A DNA stretch of 64,000 nucleotides from assembly GCF_000022025.1 (NCBI RefSeq), contig NC_011886.1:620001-684000 (forward strand), written 5' to 3'. Below, piece by piece: positions 8,389-17,201 of this stretch. Made by a program: the position numbers and the translations under genes. This stretch comes from Pseudarthrobacter chlorophenolicus A6. Its GTDB lineage: Bacteria > Actinomycetota > Actinomycetes > Actinomycetales > Micrococcaceae. Below the pieces are notes generated by a model. It was given only the letters and a program-made list of their open reading frames with translations. It did no database searches and had not been told where the DNA came from. Each line of letters begins with the position of its first letter. The first letter of the stretch is position 1.

Positions 8389-9222
8389 ATGGTTGCCATG
8401 GATACGGTGCCGGGGGCAGCGGAGCAGTCGGCGCGTGAGGCCAGGCCGGCGTCCAAGGTGCCGGCCGCCGAAAACACGCTGCGGATCCTCAAGCTGCTGG
8501 CGTCCCGCCGCCGCCCGATGGCTGCCTCCCAGATCGCCTCGTCGCTGGGCCTGCCGCGCTCCAGTGTCTACCACCTGCTGGGGGTTATGGAGGCGAACGG
8601 ATTCGTCCTTCATTTGCATGAGGAGCAGCGTTACGGCCTGGGGATCAGTGCCTTCGAGCTGAGCTCCGCTTACTCCCGGCAGGAACCCCTGTCCCGGCTG
8701 GGCAGGCCCCTGCTGGCATCCCTGGTGGACGCGCTGGGGGAGAGTGCGCACCTCGCTGTCCTCCACGGCCGGGACGTGCTGTACATCGTGGAGGAGCGGG
8801 CCAAGAACCGCCCATCCCTGGTGACCGACGTCGGAGTCCGGCTTCCCAGCCACCTCACTGCCAGCGGCCGGGCCATCCTCGCGGCCCTTCCGAAATCCCA
8901 GGTCCGTGCGCTCTACCCCAACGCCGCCGCGTTCACCGCCAGGCACGAAACCGAATCGCCCATCATGAAGTATTCGGCGCTCTCCTCGCACCTGGACCAA
9001 GTGCGCCAGCGCGGTTACGCCACGGAACACGGCGAGGTGACACCCGGCTTCGGCTCCATCGCCGCTGCGGTGACGGACCACCTTGGCTGGCCCACCGCTG
9101 CTGTTGCCGTCACCTTCCTGGAGGAAAAGCTCGCCGCGGACTCCTGGCCCGTCCTGGCCGCCCGGGTACAAAAAGTGGCCAACGAACTGTCTGTCCGCAT
9201 CCACGGACGCCCCGCCACATAA
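8389..9222 (+). CDS. IclR-family regulator of the hut genes
   Basis: A 277-residue transcription factor. The winged helix lies at about residues 27-85 (NTLRILKLLASRRRPM, then SQIASSLGLPRSSVYHLL), and the ligand-binding domain follows (LPSHLTASGRAILAAL, YATEHGEVTPGFGSIAAAV), which is the classic IclR effector region. ATG at 8389 has a strong GAAGGGAG site; the 16 codons upstream are rejected. It is transcribed in the same direction as hutU and hutH, with palindromes before both it and hutU, so it probably controls histidine degradation. Whether the effector is urocanate is inferred from other hut systems. Confidence 0.85.
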   Translation: MVAMDTVPGAAEQSAREARPASKVPAAENTLRILKLLASRRRPMAASQIASSLGLPRSSVYHLLGVMEANGFVLHLHEEQRYGLGISAFELSSAYSRQEPLSRLGRPLLASLVDALGESAHLAVLHGRDVLYIVEERAKNRPSLVTDVGVRLPSHLTASGRAILAALPKSQVRALYPNAAAFTARHETESPIMKYSALSSHLDQVRQRGYATEHGEVTPGFGSIAAAVTDHLGWPTAAVAVTFLEEKLAADSWPVLAARVQKVANELSVRIHGRPAT

Positions 9223-9228
9223 CCACCG

Positions 9229-9287
9229 TTGCCCTATCACTTTTAGTCCCTAAAACCCGATGTTAGGGACTAAAAGTGATAGGGCAA
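9229..9287. repeat. Perfect 25-bp inverted repeat between iclR and hutU
   Basis: Bases 9229-9253 (beginning TTGCCCTATCAC) are the exact reverse complement of 9263-9287, separated by a 9-base loop. It starts seven bases after the iclR stop, so it may terminate that transcript. The stem has no flanking U tract and is unusually long and A/T-rich for this genome. A second, different palindrome of the same design follows hutU. Confidence 0.85.
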
Positions 9288-9303
9288 CGCGGGGTGACGG
9301 GCT

Positions 9304-9397
9304 TGTCTGGAATCCCGGACAGCACCGCCTCAAAACCCCTGTGAGGCCCGTCCCCAAAGGGCTTTAGTAGATACAGAAGAACTTCCCATCCCGGACA
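9304..9397. promoter_or_regulatory. hut operator and promoter region upstream of hutU
   Basis: TGTCTGGAATCCCGGACA (9304-9321) is a full copy of the hut palindrome. ATCCCGGACA (9388-9397) is a clean half-site 37 bases before the hutU start. A small hairpin (GCCTC 9327-9331 with GAGGC 9343-9347) lies between them. Confidence 0.6.
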
Positions 9398-9433
9398 TTC
9401 GCAGAACCAGACACACAATGAAAAGGAGCCACC

Positions 9434-11176
9434 ATGGCACCCGCCGATTTCACCACCGGTGCCCGCCCGGTCAAAGCAGCCCGCGGCACTGAGCTCACCG
9501 CCAAGTCCTGGCAGACCGAAGCGCCGCTGCGCATGCTGATGAACAACCTGGACCCCGAGGTGGCAGAACGCCCGGATGACCTGGTGGTCTACGGCGGAAC
9601 CGGCCGCGCCGTCCGGTCGTGGACCGCGTTCGACGCCATCACCCGCACACTGGAAACCATGGAAAAGGACGAGACCCTCCTGGTCCAGTCCGGCAAGCCG
9701 GTGGGCGTGTTCCGCACCCACGAATGGGCGCCGCGTGTCCTGCTGGCCAACTCCAACCTGGTGGGCGACTGGGCCACCTGGCCCGAGTTCCGCCGTCTCG
9801 AAGCCGAAGGCCTGCTGATGTACGGGCAGATGACCGCCGGCTCCTGGATCTACATCGGCACGCAGGGCATCCTGCAGGGCACCTACGAAACCTTTGCCGC
9901 CGTCGGACGCAAACTCGCGGACGCCGGTCAGAACACAGCCCGCCATCCCGCACCCGCCGCCGAAGGCTCCACCGAAGGACCGCTCGCCGGAACCCTGACC
10001 CTGACCGGCGGCTGCGGCGGAATGGGCGGCGCCCAGCCGCTCGCCGTCACCTTGAACGACGGCGCCTGCCTGATCATCGACGTCGACGAGACCCGCCTGC
10101 GCCGCCGCGCCGGCAAGCGCTACCTGGACGAGGTGGAGACAGACCTCGACGCCGCCATCGCCAAGGTGCTCAAGGCCAAGGAAGAGCGCCGCGGCTGGTC
10201 CGTGGGCTACGTGGGCAACGCCGCCGAGATCTTCCCGGAACTGCTGCGCCGCCATAAGGCCGGCGAGCTGACCGTGGACGTCGTCACCGACCAGACCAGC
10301 GCCCACGACCCCCTCTCCTACCTGCCGGAGGGCATCTCCGTGGAGGAGTGGCACCGCGAGGCCGAAGCGGATCCCGAGGGATTCACCAAGAAGGCCCAGG
10401 CGTCGATGGCCCGCCACGTGCAGGCCATGGTGGAATTCCAGGACGCCGGCGCCGAGGTGTTCGACTACGGAAACTCCATCCGCGACGAAGCCCGCAAGGG
10501 TGGCTACACTCGGGCGTTCGAATTCCCCGGGTTCGTTCCCGCCTACATCCGCCCCCTGTTTTGCGAGGGCCTCGGCCCGTTCCGCTGGGTGGCACTGTCC
10601 GGGGATCCGGAGGACATCCGCGTCACCGACGAAGCCATCAAGGAGCTCTTCCCCGAGAACAAGCACCTCCACAAATGGATCGACGCAGCCCAGGAGCGTG
10701 TCGAGTTCGAAGGCCTGCCTGCCCGCATCTGCTGGCTGGGATACGGCGAGCGCGCCAAGGCCGGGCTGCTGTTCAACCGCCTGGTCAAGGAAGGCAAGGT
10801 CAAGGCCCCCATCGTGATCGGCCGTGACCACCTGGACTCCGGCTCTGTCGCCTCCCCGTACCGGGAAACCGAAGCCATGGCCGACGGCTCGGACGCCATC
10901 GCCGACTGGCCGCTGCTGAACGCCCTGCTCAACACCTCCTCGGGTGCCACCTGGGTGTCCATCCACCACGGCGGCGGCGTCGGCATCGGCCGCTCCATCC
11001 ACGCTGGCCAGGTCTCCGTGGCAGACGGCACGGACCTTGCCGCCGAAAAGCTCGAACGCCTCCTCACCAACGATCCCGGCATGGGCGTCATCCGCCACGT
11101 CGACGCCGGCTACGACCGTGCCGCCGAGGTCGCCAAGGAACGCGGCGTCCGCATCCCCATGCAGGAAAACCTCTAA
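9434..11176 (+). CDS. hutU: Urocanate hydratase
   Basis: Second step of histidine degradation: urocanate plus water gives 4-imidazolone-5-propionate, using a tightly bound NAD+. The protein has 580 residues, slightly longer than the usual 550-560. The glycine-rich NAD site [16 protein letters not shown] is near residue 195, and the conserved catalytic Cys lies in [13 protein letters not shown] (Cys377). The ATG at 9434 has an AAAAGGAG site. It lies downstream of the IclR gene and upstream of hutH, bounded on both sides by perfect long palindromes, so the hut genes may not be one simple transcript. Confidence 0.97.
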   Translation: MAPADFTTGARPVKAARGTELTAKSWQTEAPLRMLMNNLDPEVAERPDDLVVYGGTGRAVRSWTAFDAITRTLETMEKDETLLVQSGKPVGVFRTHEWAPRVLLANSNLVGDWATWPEFRRLEAEGLLMYGQMTAGSWIYIGTQGILQGTYETFAAVGRKLADAGQNTARHPAPAAEGSTEGPLAGTLTLTGGCGGMGGAQPLAVTLNDGACLIIDVDETRLRRRAGKRYLDEVETDLDAAIAKVLKAKEERRGWSVGYVGNAAEIFPELLRRHKAGELTVDVVTDQTSAHDPLSYLPEGISVEEWHREAEADPEGFTKKAQASMARHVQAMVEFQDAGAEVFDYGNSIRDEARKGGYTRAFEFPGFVPAYIRPLFCEGLGPFRWVALSGDPEDIRVTDEAIKELFPENKHLHKWIDAAQERVEFEGLPARICWLGYGERAKAGLLFNRLVKEGKVKAPIVIGRDHLDSGSVASPYRETEAMADGSDAIADWPLLNALLNTSSGATWVSIHHGGGVGIGRSIHAGQVSVADGTDLAAEKLERLLTNDPGMGVIRHVDAGYDRAAEVAKERGVRIPMQENL

Positions 11177-11189
11177 ACGCACCCCACTA

Positions 11190-11257
11190 TCCCAACTAGG
11201 TAGCAGTAGATGTCGTTATGAGCCCTCAAAACGACATCTACTGCTACCTAGTTGGGA
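11190..11257. repeat. Perfect 28-bp inverted repeat between hutU and hutH
   Basis: Bases 11190-11217 (beginning TCCCAACTAGGTAGC) are the exact reverse complement of 11230-11257, with a 12-base loop. The structure starts 14 bases after the hutU stop and ends 24 bases before the hutH ATG. It could attenuate, process or protect the hutU-hutH message, or be a member of a dispersed palindrome family. Confidence 0.85.
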
Positions 11258-11281
11258 GTAACTACTGAAGCAGGAACTCCC

Positions 11282-12874
11282 ATGACAGCCATTACGCACG
11301 AACCGCTCATCGTCACCCTCGGATCCGCCGGCGTCACGCCCGGGGATGTGCTCGCCGTCGCGCGACATAACGCCAAGGTGACCATCTCGCAGGACGCCCT
11401 GGACACCGTAGCCAGGGTTCGCGCGCACATTGACGGCCTGGCCGCCAGCGACATCCCGGCCTACGGCATCTCCACGGGCTTCGGCGCGCTGGCCAACCGG
11501 CACATCCCCAACGATCTCCGCACCCAGCTGCAGAAATCCCTGATCCGCAGCCACGCCGCCGGCATGGGACCCGCCGTCGAACGCGAAGTGGTGCGCGGCA
11601 TCATGTTCCTGCGCGCCAAGACCCTCGCGTCCGGCCGGACGGGCGTCCGCCCCGTGGTCCTGCAGACCATGGTGGACGTCCTCAACGCCGGCATCACGCC
11701 CGTGGTCCGCGAGTTCGGCTCGCTCGGCTGCTCCGGCGACCTCGCACCGCTCTCGCACTGTGCCCTGGTGCTGATGGGCGAAGGCGAGGCGGAAGGGCCC
11801 GACGGCGTCCGCTACGGCGGGCGCGGTGAGGAACCTGTCGCCGGGCTGCTTGCGAAGCACGGCATTGAGCCCGTTATCCTCGCCGAGAAGGAAGGCCTGG
11901 CGCTGGTCAACGGCACCGAGGGCATGCTGGGCATGCTGCTCATGGCCATCGCGGACCTCCGCCAACTGCTGACGACGGCGGACATCACCGCCGCGCTCAG
12001 CGTCGAGGCGCTGCTGGGCACCGACCAGGTGTTCCTGCCCGAACTGCACGCAGCCCTGCGGCCGCACCCGGGCCAGGCCGCCAGCGCGGACAACATGCTG
12101 CGGGTGCTCTCCAACTCACCGATTGTTGCGTCCCACCGGGTGGGGGACTCCAAGGTCCAGGACGCGTACTCGCTGCGCTGCGCACCCCAGGTGGCCGGGG
12201 CCGTCCGCGACACCGTGGACCACGCCGAGCTGGTGGCGTCCCGCGAGCTCGCCGCGGCAATCGACAACCCCGTGGTCCTGCCGGACGGGCGCGTCAGCTC
12301 CAACGGCAACTTCCACGGCGCGCCCGTGGCCTACGTCCTGGACTACCTGGCCATCGCCGTGGCGGACCTCAGCTCCATCGCCGAGCGCCGCACGGACCGG
12401 ATGCTGGACCCGGCGCGTTCGCACGGCCTGCCCGCATTCCTCGCCGCGGACCCCGGCGTGGACTCCGGCCTGATGATCGCCCAGTACACCCAGGCCGGCC
12501 TGGTTTCGGACAACAAGCGGCTGGCAGTGCCCGCCTCCGTTGACTCCATCCCCAGCTCTGCCATGCAGGAGGACCACGTGTCCATGGGCTGGCACGCAGC
12601 CCGGAAGCTCCGCAAGGCCGTGGAAAACCTTCGCAGGGTCCTCTCCATCGAGCTGGTGACCTCGGCCAGGGCGCTGGACATGCGCACGCAGCTGTCCGGC
12701 GGCGCCCTCACGCCGGGGCCGGCGGGCACCGCCGTCGTGGCCGCACTGCGCACCGTGGTGGACGGCCCGGGGACGGACCGTTTCCTCTCGCCGGAACTCG
12801 AAGCAGCTGACCGTCTGGTCTCCTCGGGTGACGTGCTCAGGGCGGCCGAATCCGCCGTCGGATCGCTGGCCTGA
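11282..12874 (+). CDS. hutH: Histidine ammonia-lyase
   Basis: First step of histidine degradation: L-histidine gives urocanate and ammonia. The protein has 530 residues. The catalytic Tyr is in AYGISTGFGAL (Tyr61). The MIO cofactor triad is Cys150-Ser151-Gly152 (GSLGCSGDLAPLSH) rather than the textbook Ala-Ser-Gly; the essential Ser and Gly are kept. The start is the ATG at 11282 (MTAITHEP) with a GGAA-type site; ten in-frame codons upstream overlap the palindrome region and are rejected. Together with hutU and the distant hutG it gives three of the four steps to glutamate. Confidence 0.96.
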   Translation: MTAITHEPLIVTLGSAGVTPGDVLAVARHNAKVTISQDALDTVARVRAHIDGLAASDIPAYGISTGFGALANRHIPNDLRTQLQKSLIRSHAAGMGPAVEREVVRGIMFLRAKTLASGRTGVRPVVLQTMVDVLNAGITPVVREFGSLGCSGDLAPLSHCALVLMGEGEAEGPDGVRYGGRGEEPVAGLLAKHGIEPVILAEKEGLALVNGTEGMLGMLLMAIADLRQLLTTADITAALSVEALLGTDQVFLPELHAALRPHPGQAASADNMLRVLSNSPIVASHRVGDSKVQDAYSLRCAPQVAGAVRDTVDHAELVASRELAAAIDNPVVLPDGRVSSNGNFHGAPVAYVLDYLAIAVADLSSIAERRTDRMLDPARSHGLPAFLAADPGVDSGLMIAQYTQAGLVSDNKRLAVPASVDSIPSSAMQEDHVSMGWHAARKLRKAVENLRRVLSIELVTSARALDMRTQLSGGALTPGPAGTAVVAALRTVVDGPGTDRFLSPELEAADRLVSSGDVLRAAESAVGSLA

Positions 12875-12899
12875 TACCGAAGAATCTTCAGCGTCTGCG

Positions 12900-12958
12900 C
12901 ACTCCGCGTCCATCAGTTGGAATTTTGGCCGACACGGCGGCCGGTGGCACGCGGAGTG
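12900..12958. terminator. Nested inverted repeats after hutH, possible terminator
   Basis: CACTCCGCGT (12900-12909) pairs perfectly with ACGCGGAGTG (12949-12958), enclosing GGCCG (12927-12931) and CGGCC (12938-12942). It begins 26 bases after the hutH stop. There is no U tract, so termination is only a possibility. Confidence 0.4.
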
Positions 12959-13037
12959 TAGTAGAACTGAAGGTGTAGTGAAAGTCACACCGAAGACGTT
13001 GTGACGGCAGAACGCATACAAAGGGGTAGTAGTTCAA

Positions 13038-13274
13038 ATGAAAGCACGTGGGGCAGTCCTGTCGAGGCGCCATGCCCATTCCGCCGCGGTATCCGACTGG
13101 AAATCACTCCAGGTTGGCGACCACGTCGAGATCATGAAGCATGCGCATGTGGTAGCCGCCGGTGAGGTGGAAGAAGTCTCCCAGAGCGGGAACGTCCTGT
13201 GGCTTGTACCGGCCGGCCCGGCGGAGAAGCAGCTTTTCCTCAAATCCGACGGTGTGCAGGTCCGCCGCACCTAG
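13038..13274 (+). CDS. Small hypothetical protein
   Basis: A 78-residue basic protein of no family I recognise. After a short basic N-terminus, SLQVGDHVEIMKHAHVVAAGEVEEVSQSG suggests a small SH3-like or KOW-like beta barrel. ATG at 13038 is preceded by AGGGGTAG at a workable distance. A good hairpin terminator follows at 13309-13345, which supports an independent transcribed unit. It is not part of the hut pathway by any visible evidence. Confidence 0.6.
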   Translation: MKARGAVLSRRHAHSAAVSDWKSLQVGDHVEIMKHAHVVAAGEVEEVSQSGNVLWLVPAGPAEKQLFLKSDGVQVRRT

Positions 13275-13308
13275 CATTGCGGCCCGCACCACGGAACGGA
13301 CCTAACGG

Positions 13309-13345
13309 AATCCCCGCCCACTGCCTCACGGCAGGGGCGGGGATT
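13309..13345 (+). terminator. Rho-independent-like terminator
   Basis: AATCCCCGCCC (13309-13319) pairs perfectly with GGGCGGGGATT (13335-13345) around a 15-base loop, followed by TCGCTTATAAAG. It is placed after the 78-residue gene and before the convergent gene at 13386. Confidence 0.75.
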
Positions 13346-13385
13346 TCGCTTATAAAGTTGTTTGCCGGCGTTGGCGGCGGCGTTG

Positions 13386-13646
13386 TCAGGCGGCGATGGC
13401 CTCGAACGTCTGGCCGAACGGCACCGACTCGTCAAGGGCAACCGTGTAGCGGCCGGGGTAGAGGCGGGTCACCAGGATTCCGCAGGAGGCGTCCTGTGCT
13501 GCCACGCCGATCAGCTCGGCAACAGCATTTTCCAGTCCGGCGTGGACTTCGCTGGCACTGGAGAATTCCAGGTCGATGGACCGGTGCGCGGACGCGTCGG
13601 CAAGGCCGGTAGCGGCGGGACGGCGTTCCAAGGTGGCTGTACTCAT
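13386..13646 (-). CDS. Small hypothetical protein
   Basis: An 86-residue protein without recognisable motifs. The sequence (EVHAGLENAVAELIGVAAQ, GILVTRLYPGRYTVALDES) suggests an alpha/beta mini-domain. I chose the ATG at 13646 (MSTATLERR); a GTG nine bases upstream is an alternative. The upstream region is purine-rich (AAAAGAGAAAG). It is monocistronic, convergent with the 78-residue gene and divergent from the FAH-family gene at 13832. Function unknown. Confidence 0.6.
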   Translation of the reverse strand: MSTATLERRPAATGLADASAHRSIDLEFSSASEVHAGLENAVAELIGVAAQDASCGILVTRLYPGRYTVALDESVPFGQTFEAIAA

Positions 13647-13831
13647 GTGCTGCACTTTCTCTTTTTTGCCTGAAGCTACAACAGTTTACCGTTTGGCAGC
13701 CCAGATGTCAGATGTCTGTTCTCTGAATACCGGTCATAAATCGCCGGTTCACGGTGCGCGGCAGCAATCGGCGACGATGGGGAGGGGCACGGAGTACCCG
13801 GCCCGCAACCCGCCATCAAAGGAGATCCGCC

Positions 13832-14701
13832 ATGAAAATCATGCGCCTGGGCAACGCCGGCGAGGAGCAGCCGGCAGTATTGGTTCCCGCAGCGGACGGC
13901 ACGGACAGGTACTTCAGCCTGCTGCCCCTCACCACCGACGTTGACGGCAGTTTCCTTGCGGCCGGCGGCCTGGACCGGGTGCGGGAAGCCTTGGCGGCTG
14001 GGGAACTGCCGGTACTCGAGAATGCCGGCGACCTCCGTATTGGCGCTCCGCTGGCCCGGCCGGGCTCGGTGGTGGGCATTGGCATGAATTACGCTGCCCA
14101 CGCGGCCGAATCCGGCTCGGCACCCCCGGAAATTCCCGTGGTGTTCCTCAAGCCAGCCAACACTGTCACGGGGCCCTGCGATCCTGCCCCCATCCCGCCA
14201 CACTCCCTGAAATACGACTGGGAGGTGGAACTCGGCATCGTGATCGGCAAGGAGGCCAGCTACCTCGGATCAGAAGAGGAAGCCCGGGAGTGCATCGCCG
14301 GATACGTCACGGCCAACGACCTTTCCGAACGCGAATACCAGATCCCTGGAGCGGCGGGCCAGTGGACCAAAGGCAAGTCGCTGCCCGGGTCCACGCCGCT
14401 GGGGCCGTGGCTGGTTCCGGCAGGAGATGTTGACGCCGGGAACCTGGCCCTGGGCAGTTGGGTCAACGGGGACGTGCGCCAGGATTCGAGCACCGGGGGA
14501 CTGATCTTCAGCCCGGCCACGCTGGTCCACCACTGCAGCCAGTACATGCGGCTGGAGCCCGGTGATGTGATCATCACCGGGACTCCGGAGGGGGTGGCGC
14601 TGAGCGGCCGCTTCCCCTACCTCCAGCCGGGGGATGTGGTGGAGGTAGAGGTGGAAGGGCTTGGCCGCCAGCGGCAGGAGCTGTACCGCGCGGGTGCCTA
14701 G
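13832..14701 (+). CDS. Fumarylacetoacetate hydrolase (FAH) family protein
   Basis: A 289-residue enzyme of the FAH superfamily, which includes 2-hydroxyhepta-2,4-diene-1,7-dioate isomerase, acylpyruvases and 2,4-diketo-3-deoxy-sugar-acid hydrolases. The FAH core starts at GSVVGIGMNYAAHA. The acidic metal ligands are in YDWEVELGIVIGK, with a further Asp in TANDLSERE. GDVIITGTPEGVA is the conserved C-terminal strand. The ATG at 13832 follows an excellent AAAGGAGA site. It stands alone, divergent from a small gene, so the substrate cannot be inferred from neighbours. Confidence 0.85.
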   Translation: MKIMRLGNAGEEQPAVLVPAADGTDRYFSLLPLTTDVDGSFLAAGGLDRVREALAAGELPVLENAGDLRIGAPLARPGSVVGIGMNYAAHAAESGSAPPEIPVVFLKPANTVTGPCDPAPIPPHSLKYDWEVELGIVIGKEASYLGSEEEARECIAGYVTANDLSEREYQIPGAAGQWTKGKSLPGSTPLGPWLVPAGDVDAGNLALGSWVNGDVRQDSSTGGLIFSPATLVHHCSQYMRLEPGDVIITGTPEGVALSGRFPYLQPGDVVEVEVEGLGRQRQELYRAGA

Positions 14702-14728
14702 GCTTGCCGCATCGCCGGTTGACTGCAG

Positions 14729-15121
14729 CTAACCCGCCTTGACGGCCAGCACGGGGCAGTCGGCTTCCAGCAGGATCCGCTGCGAGACGCTGCCCATGAT
14801 CAGCTTGCCCACCGGTGTCCGGCGGCGCAGGCCGATCACGATCAGTTCGGCATTGTGCTCCTCGGCCGCATCGAGGACTTCCGCTGCGGCATCGTGTCCA
14901 CGGACCGGCTGCTTGATCACGTGGTCGATGCCCTGGGTGGCAAGACGGTCCTCGATGCTTTGGATCTCCTGCTCCTGGGCGTAACGGTTGTCCACCAGCG
15001 CGTCACCCCTGGAGGAGTTGATGACCAGCAGGGTGGTGCTGCTCCTGCGGGCCTCGGCGATCGCCTGGGTGAGGGCGGCTTCGCCTTCGGGGGTCGGGAC
15101 GTATCCCACCACGATGGTCAT
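14729..15121 (-). CDS. Universal stress protein, single domain
   Basis: A 130-residue UspA-fold protein. The N-terminal strand (MTIVVGYVPTPEGEAAL) and the C-terminal ATP-binding loop (IGLRRRTPVGKLIMGSVSQ) match the G-x2-G-x9-G-(S/T) nucleotide signature. The ATG at 15121 follows GGAGACACC. The gene is 38 bases downstream of tctA in the same direction and is probably the last gene of the tctCBA operon, a common pairing in actinobacteria. It may link transporter activity to energy status, which is inference. Confidence 0.88.
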   Translation of the reverse strand: MTIVVGYVPTPEGEAALTQAIAEARRSSTTLLVINSSRGDALVDNRYAQEQEIQSIEDRLATQGIDHVIKQPVRGHDAAAEVLDAAEEHNAELIVIGLRRRTPVGKLIMGSVSQRILLEADCPVLAVKAG

Positions 15122-15159
15122 GGTGTCTCCTTTGGTTTCTTGGACCGCGCTTCGGCGGC

Positions 15160-16698
15160 TTAGTCGCTGTAGTCTGCTGCGCCGGAGTTCGCCGGAAGCA
15201 ACGTGCTGTTCTTGGGACGGTTGCGGCGGATCAGCTTGTAGGCAAACGGCCACAGGAGGATCAGGCCGATGATGACGTAGATCCCGACGGCGATCGGCTC
15301 GCTCCACAGGCCGGCGGGGTCGCCGGCGCTCAGTTGCAGGGTCTTCCTCAGCTGCCCTTCCAGGCGCGGTCCGAGGATGACTCCCAGAATCAGCGGCAGC
15401 ACGGGAAGGCCGAACCGCCGCATCATGAAGCCCAGCGCGCCCAGGATCAGCAGGATCACCAGGTCGAAAGCCTGCAGGTTCACCGAGTAGGCGCCCAGCG
15501 TGGCAAAGAACAGGATGCCTGCGTAAAGGTAGGGCCGGGGGAGCTGCAGCAGCTTGGCCCACAGCGGTGCCAGCGGAAGGTTGATCAGCAGGAGCAGCAG
15601 GTTGCCGATGAACAGGCTTGCGATCAGTGCCCAGACCAGGGGTCCCTGGCTCGAGAAGAGCTGGGGTCCGGGCTGGATACCGTAACCGGTGAACGCGGCC
15701 AGCATAACGGCCGCCGTCGCGTTGGTGGGAAGCCCGAGTGCCAGCATGGGGGTCAGCGTGCCGGCGGCAGCGGCGTTGTTGGCCGCTTCCGGACCTGCCA
15801 CGCCTTCGATGGCGCCCTTGCCGAACTCCTCGGGGTGCTTGCTGAGCCGTTTCTCGGTGACGTAGGAGAGGAACGTGGGGATCTCGGCGCCACCGGCAGG
15901 CAGGGCACCGAAGGGGAAGCCGAAGGCGGTGCCGCGGAGCCAGGGCTTCCAGGACCGCTGCCAGTCTTTCCTGCCCATCCACGGCCGGCCCACGGGAATT
16001 ACGTGAAGCGGTGTGCGGCGCAGGTGTGCCGCAACCCAGAGTGCCTCGCCCACGGCAAAGATGGCGACGGCCACCACCACGATGTCCAGCCCGTCGGCCA
16101 GCAGCGGCTGGCCGAAGGTGAGGCGCCGCTGGCCGGTGACCGAGTCGATGCCCACCAGGCCGATGGCCAGGCCGAGGGCCAGCGCTGCGAAACCGCGCAG
16201 CCGGGACGAACCCAGGACTGCGGTGACGGCCAACAGGGCCAGCAGCATGATTGCGAAGTAACTGGGCGAGCCTAGGCTCACGGCGAACTGGACCACGATC
16301 GGTGCGCAGACCGCGAGGAGGGTGGTGCCGATGGTGCCGGCAACGAACGAGCCGATGGCCGCCGTCGCGAGCGCCTGCGCGGCCCGGCCGGCCTTGGCCA
16401 TCTTGTTGCCTTCAATGGCCGTCACCACCGATGACGATTCGCCGGGGGTGTTGAGCAGGATGGAGGTGGTGGAGCCGCCGTACATGCCGCCGTAGTAGAT
16501 GCCTGCGAACATGATGAACGCGCTGGTGGGTTCCAGGGCGTACGTGACCGGCAGCAGCAGGGCCACGGTCATGGCCGGGCCGAGGCCGGGGAGGACGCCG
16601 ACGGCGGTGCCCAGGATGACGCCGATCATGGCGTAGAGGAGGTTCATGGGGGTCAGGGCGGTGGCGAAACCGTCCATCAGGGAGGACCAGACGTCCAT
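15160..16698 (-). CDS. tctA: Tripartite tricarboxylate transporter, large permease TctA
   Basis: Large membrane subunit of a TTT-family secondary transporter driven by a cation gradient, 512 residues with about 11-12 hydrophobic segments. The family motif [20 protein letters not shown] is near residue 30, and [20 protein letters not shown] follows near 70. A second [12 protein letters not shown] repeat occurs near 325. Its start overlaps the tctB stop (TAATG). It works with the TctB small permease and the TctC binding protein to import citrate-like di- or tricarboxylates; the substrate is inferred from the family and from the CitA/CitB-type system alongside. Confidence 0.95.
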   Translation of the reverse strand: MDVWSSLMDGFATALTPMNLLYAMIGVILGTAVGVLPGLGPAMTVALLLPVTYALEPTSAFIMFAGIYYGGMYGGSTTSILLNTPGESSSVVTAIEGNKMAKAGRAAQALATAAIGSFVAGTIGTTLLAVCAPIVVQFAVSLGSPSYFAIMLLALLAVTAVLGSSRLRGFAALALGLAIGLVGIDSVTGQRRLTFGQPLLADGLDIVVVAVAIFAVGEALWVAAHLRRTPLHVIPVGRPWMGRKDWQRSWKPWLRGTAFGFPFGALPAGGAEIPTFLSYVTEKRLSKHPEEFGKGAIEGVAGPEAANNAAAAGTLTPMLALGLPTNATAAVMLAAFTGYGIQPGPQLFSSQGPLVWALIASLFIGNLLLLLINLPLAPLWAKLLQLPRPYLYAGILFFATLGAYSVNLQAFDLVILLILGALGFMMRRFGLPVLPLILGVILGPRLEGQLRKTLQLSAGDPAGLWSEPIAVGIYVIIGLILLWPFAYKLIRRNRPKNSTLLPANSGAADYSD

Positions 16699-17201
16699 TA
16701 GAGAATTCCTTCCAGCAGTCCGGCCGGCAGCGCGATGCCCAGGCCGAGGTAGAAGCCGTAGAAGGTGAGGAGCGACAGGGCGAGGGCGATCAGGCCGTCC
16801 CGGATGTAGTGCCGGCTGCCCAGGGCCAGGAGGCTGCCCCAGAACAGGACTGTCCCGGAGATGACCCAGCCGGCCCAGTCGATCAGGAGGATGTTCAGGA
16901 TGAAGGCGCCGGCCAGGGGCAGGACGGTCTTCCAGTCGGCAGGGTGCCCGAGCTCGACGTCCTCGCCGCCTTCGGCTTCACCCTTGCCGCCGCGCAGCAC
17001 GTTGATGGCCAGCAGGATGGCGCAGACAACCAGCAGTCCGGCCACGATGAAGGGGACGGTCTTCGGGCCCACCGGATCGGTGCGGGAGTACGGCGTGGAG
17101 AGGCCGTTGGCATCCAGGAAGACCAGGACGCCGGCCGCGCCGAGCAGGAGGGCTACCCCCAGCTCGGCGCGGCCTTTCAAAACTGAGGCCTGTGAGCTCA
17201 C
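16698..17201 (-). CDS. tctB: Tripartite tricarboxylate transporter, small permease TctB
   Basis: A 167-residue membrane protein with four hydrophobic segments, the normal topology of TctB. The sequence is poorly conserved in this family, so identification rests on topology and on position between tctC and tctA. The start is GTG at 17201, overlapping the tctC stop by four bases (GTGA), which implies translational coupling. Polar, charged residues between TM2 and TM3 ([15 protein letters not shown]) form the cytoplasmic loop. Confidence 0.9.
   Translation of the reverse strand: MSSQASVLKGRAELGVALLLGAAGVLVFLDANGLSTPYSRTDPVGPKTVPFIVAGLLVVCAILLAINVLRGGKGEAEGGEDVELGHPADWKTVLPLAGAFILNILLIDWAGWVISGTVLFWGSLLALGSRHYIRDGLIALALSLLTFYGFYLGLGIALPAGLLEGIL

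Noticed and set aside
9263..11182. 639-residue open frame opposite hutU
   Set aside because: The frame is the mirror of a GC-rich coding sequence. hutU is unmistakable on the plus strand, and the antisense product has no motif or ribosome site.
14729..15982. Fusion of the universal stress protein to a long upstream extension
   Set aside because: The upstream part lies antisense-in-frame within tctA and is Arg/Pro/Ala-rich. The start at 15121 has a ribosome site and begins the Usp fold.
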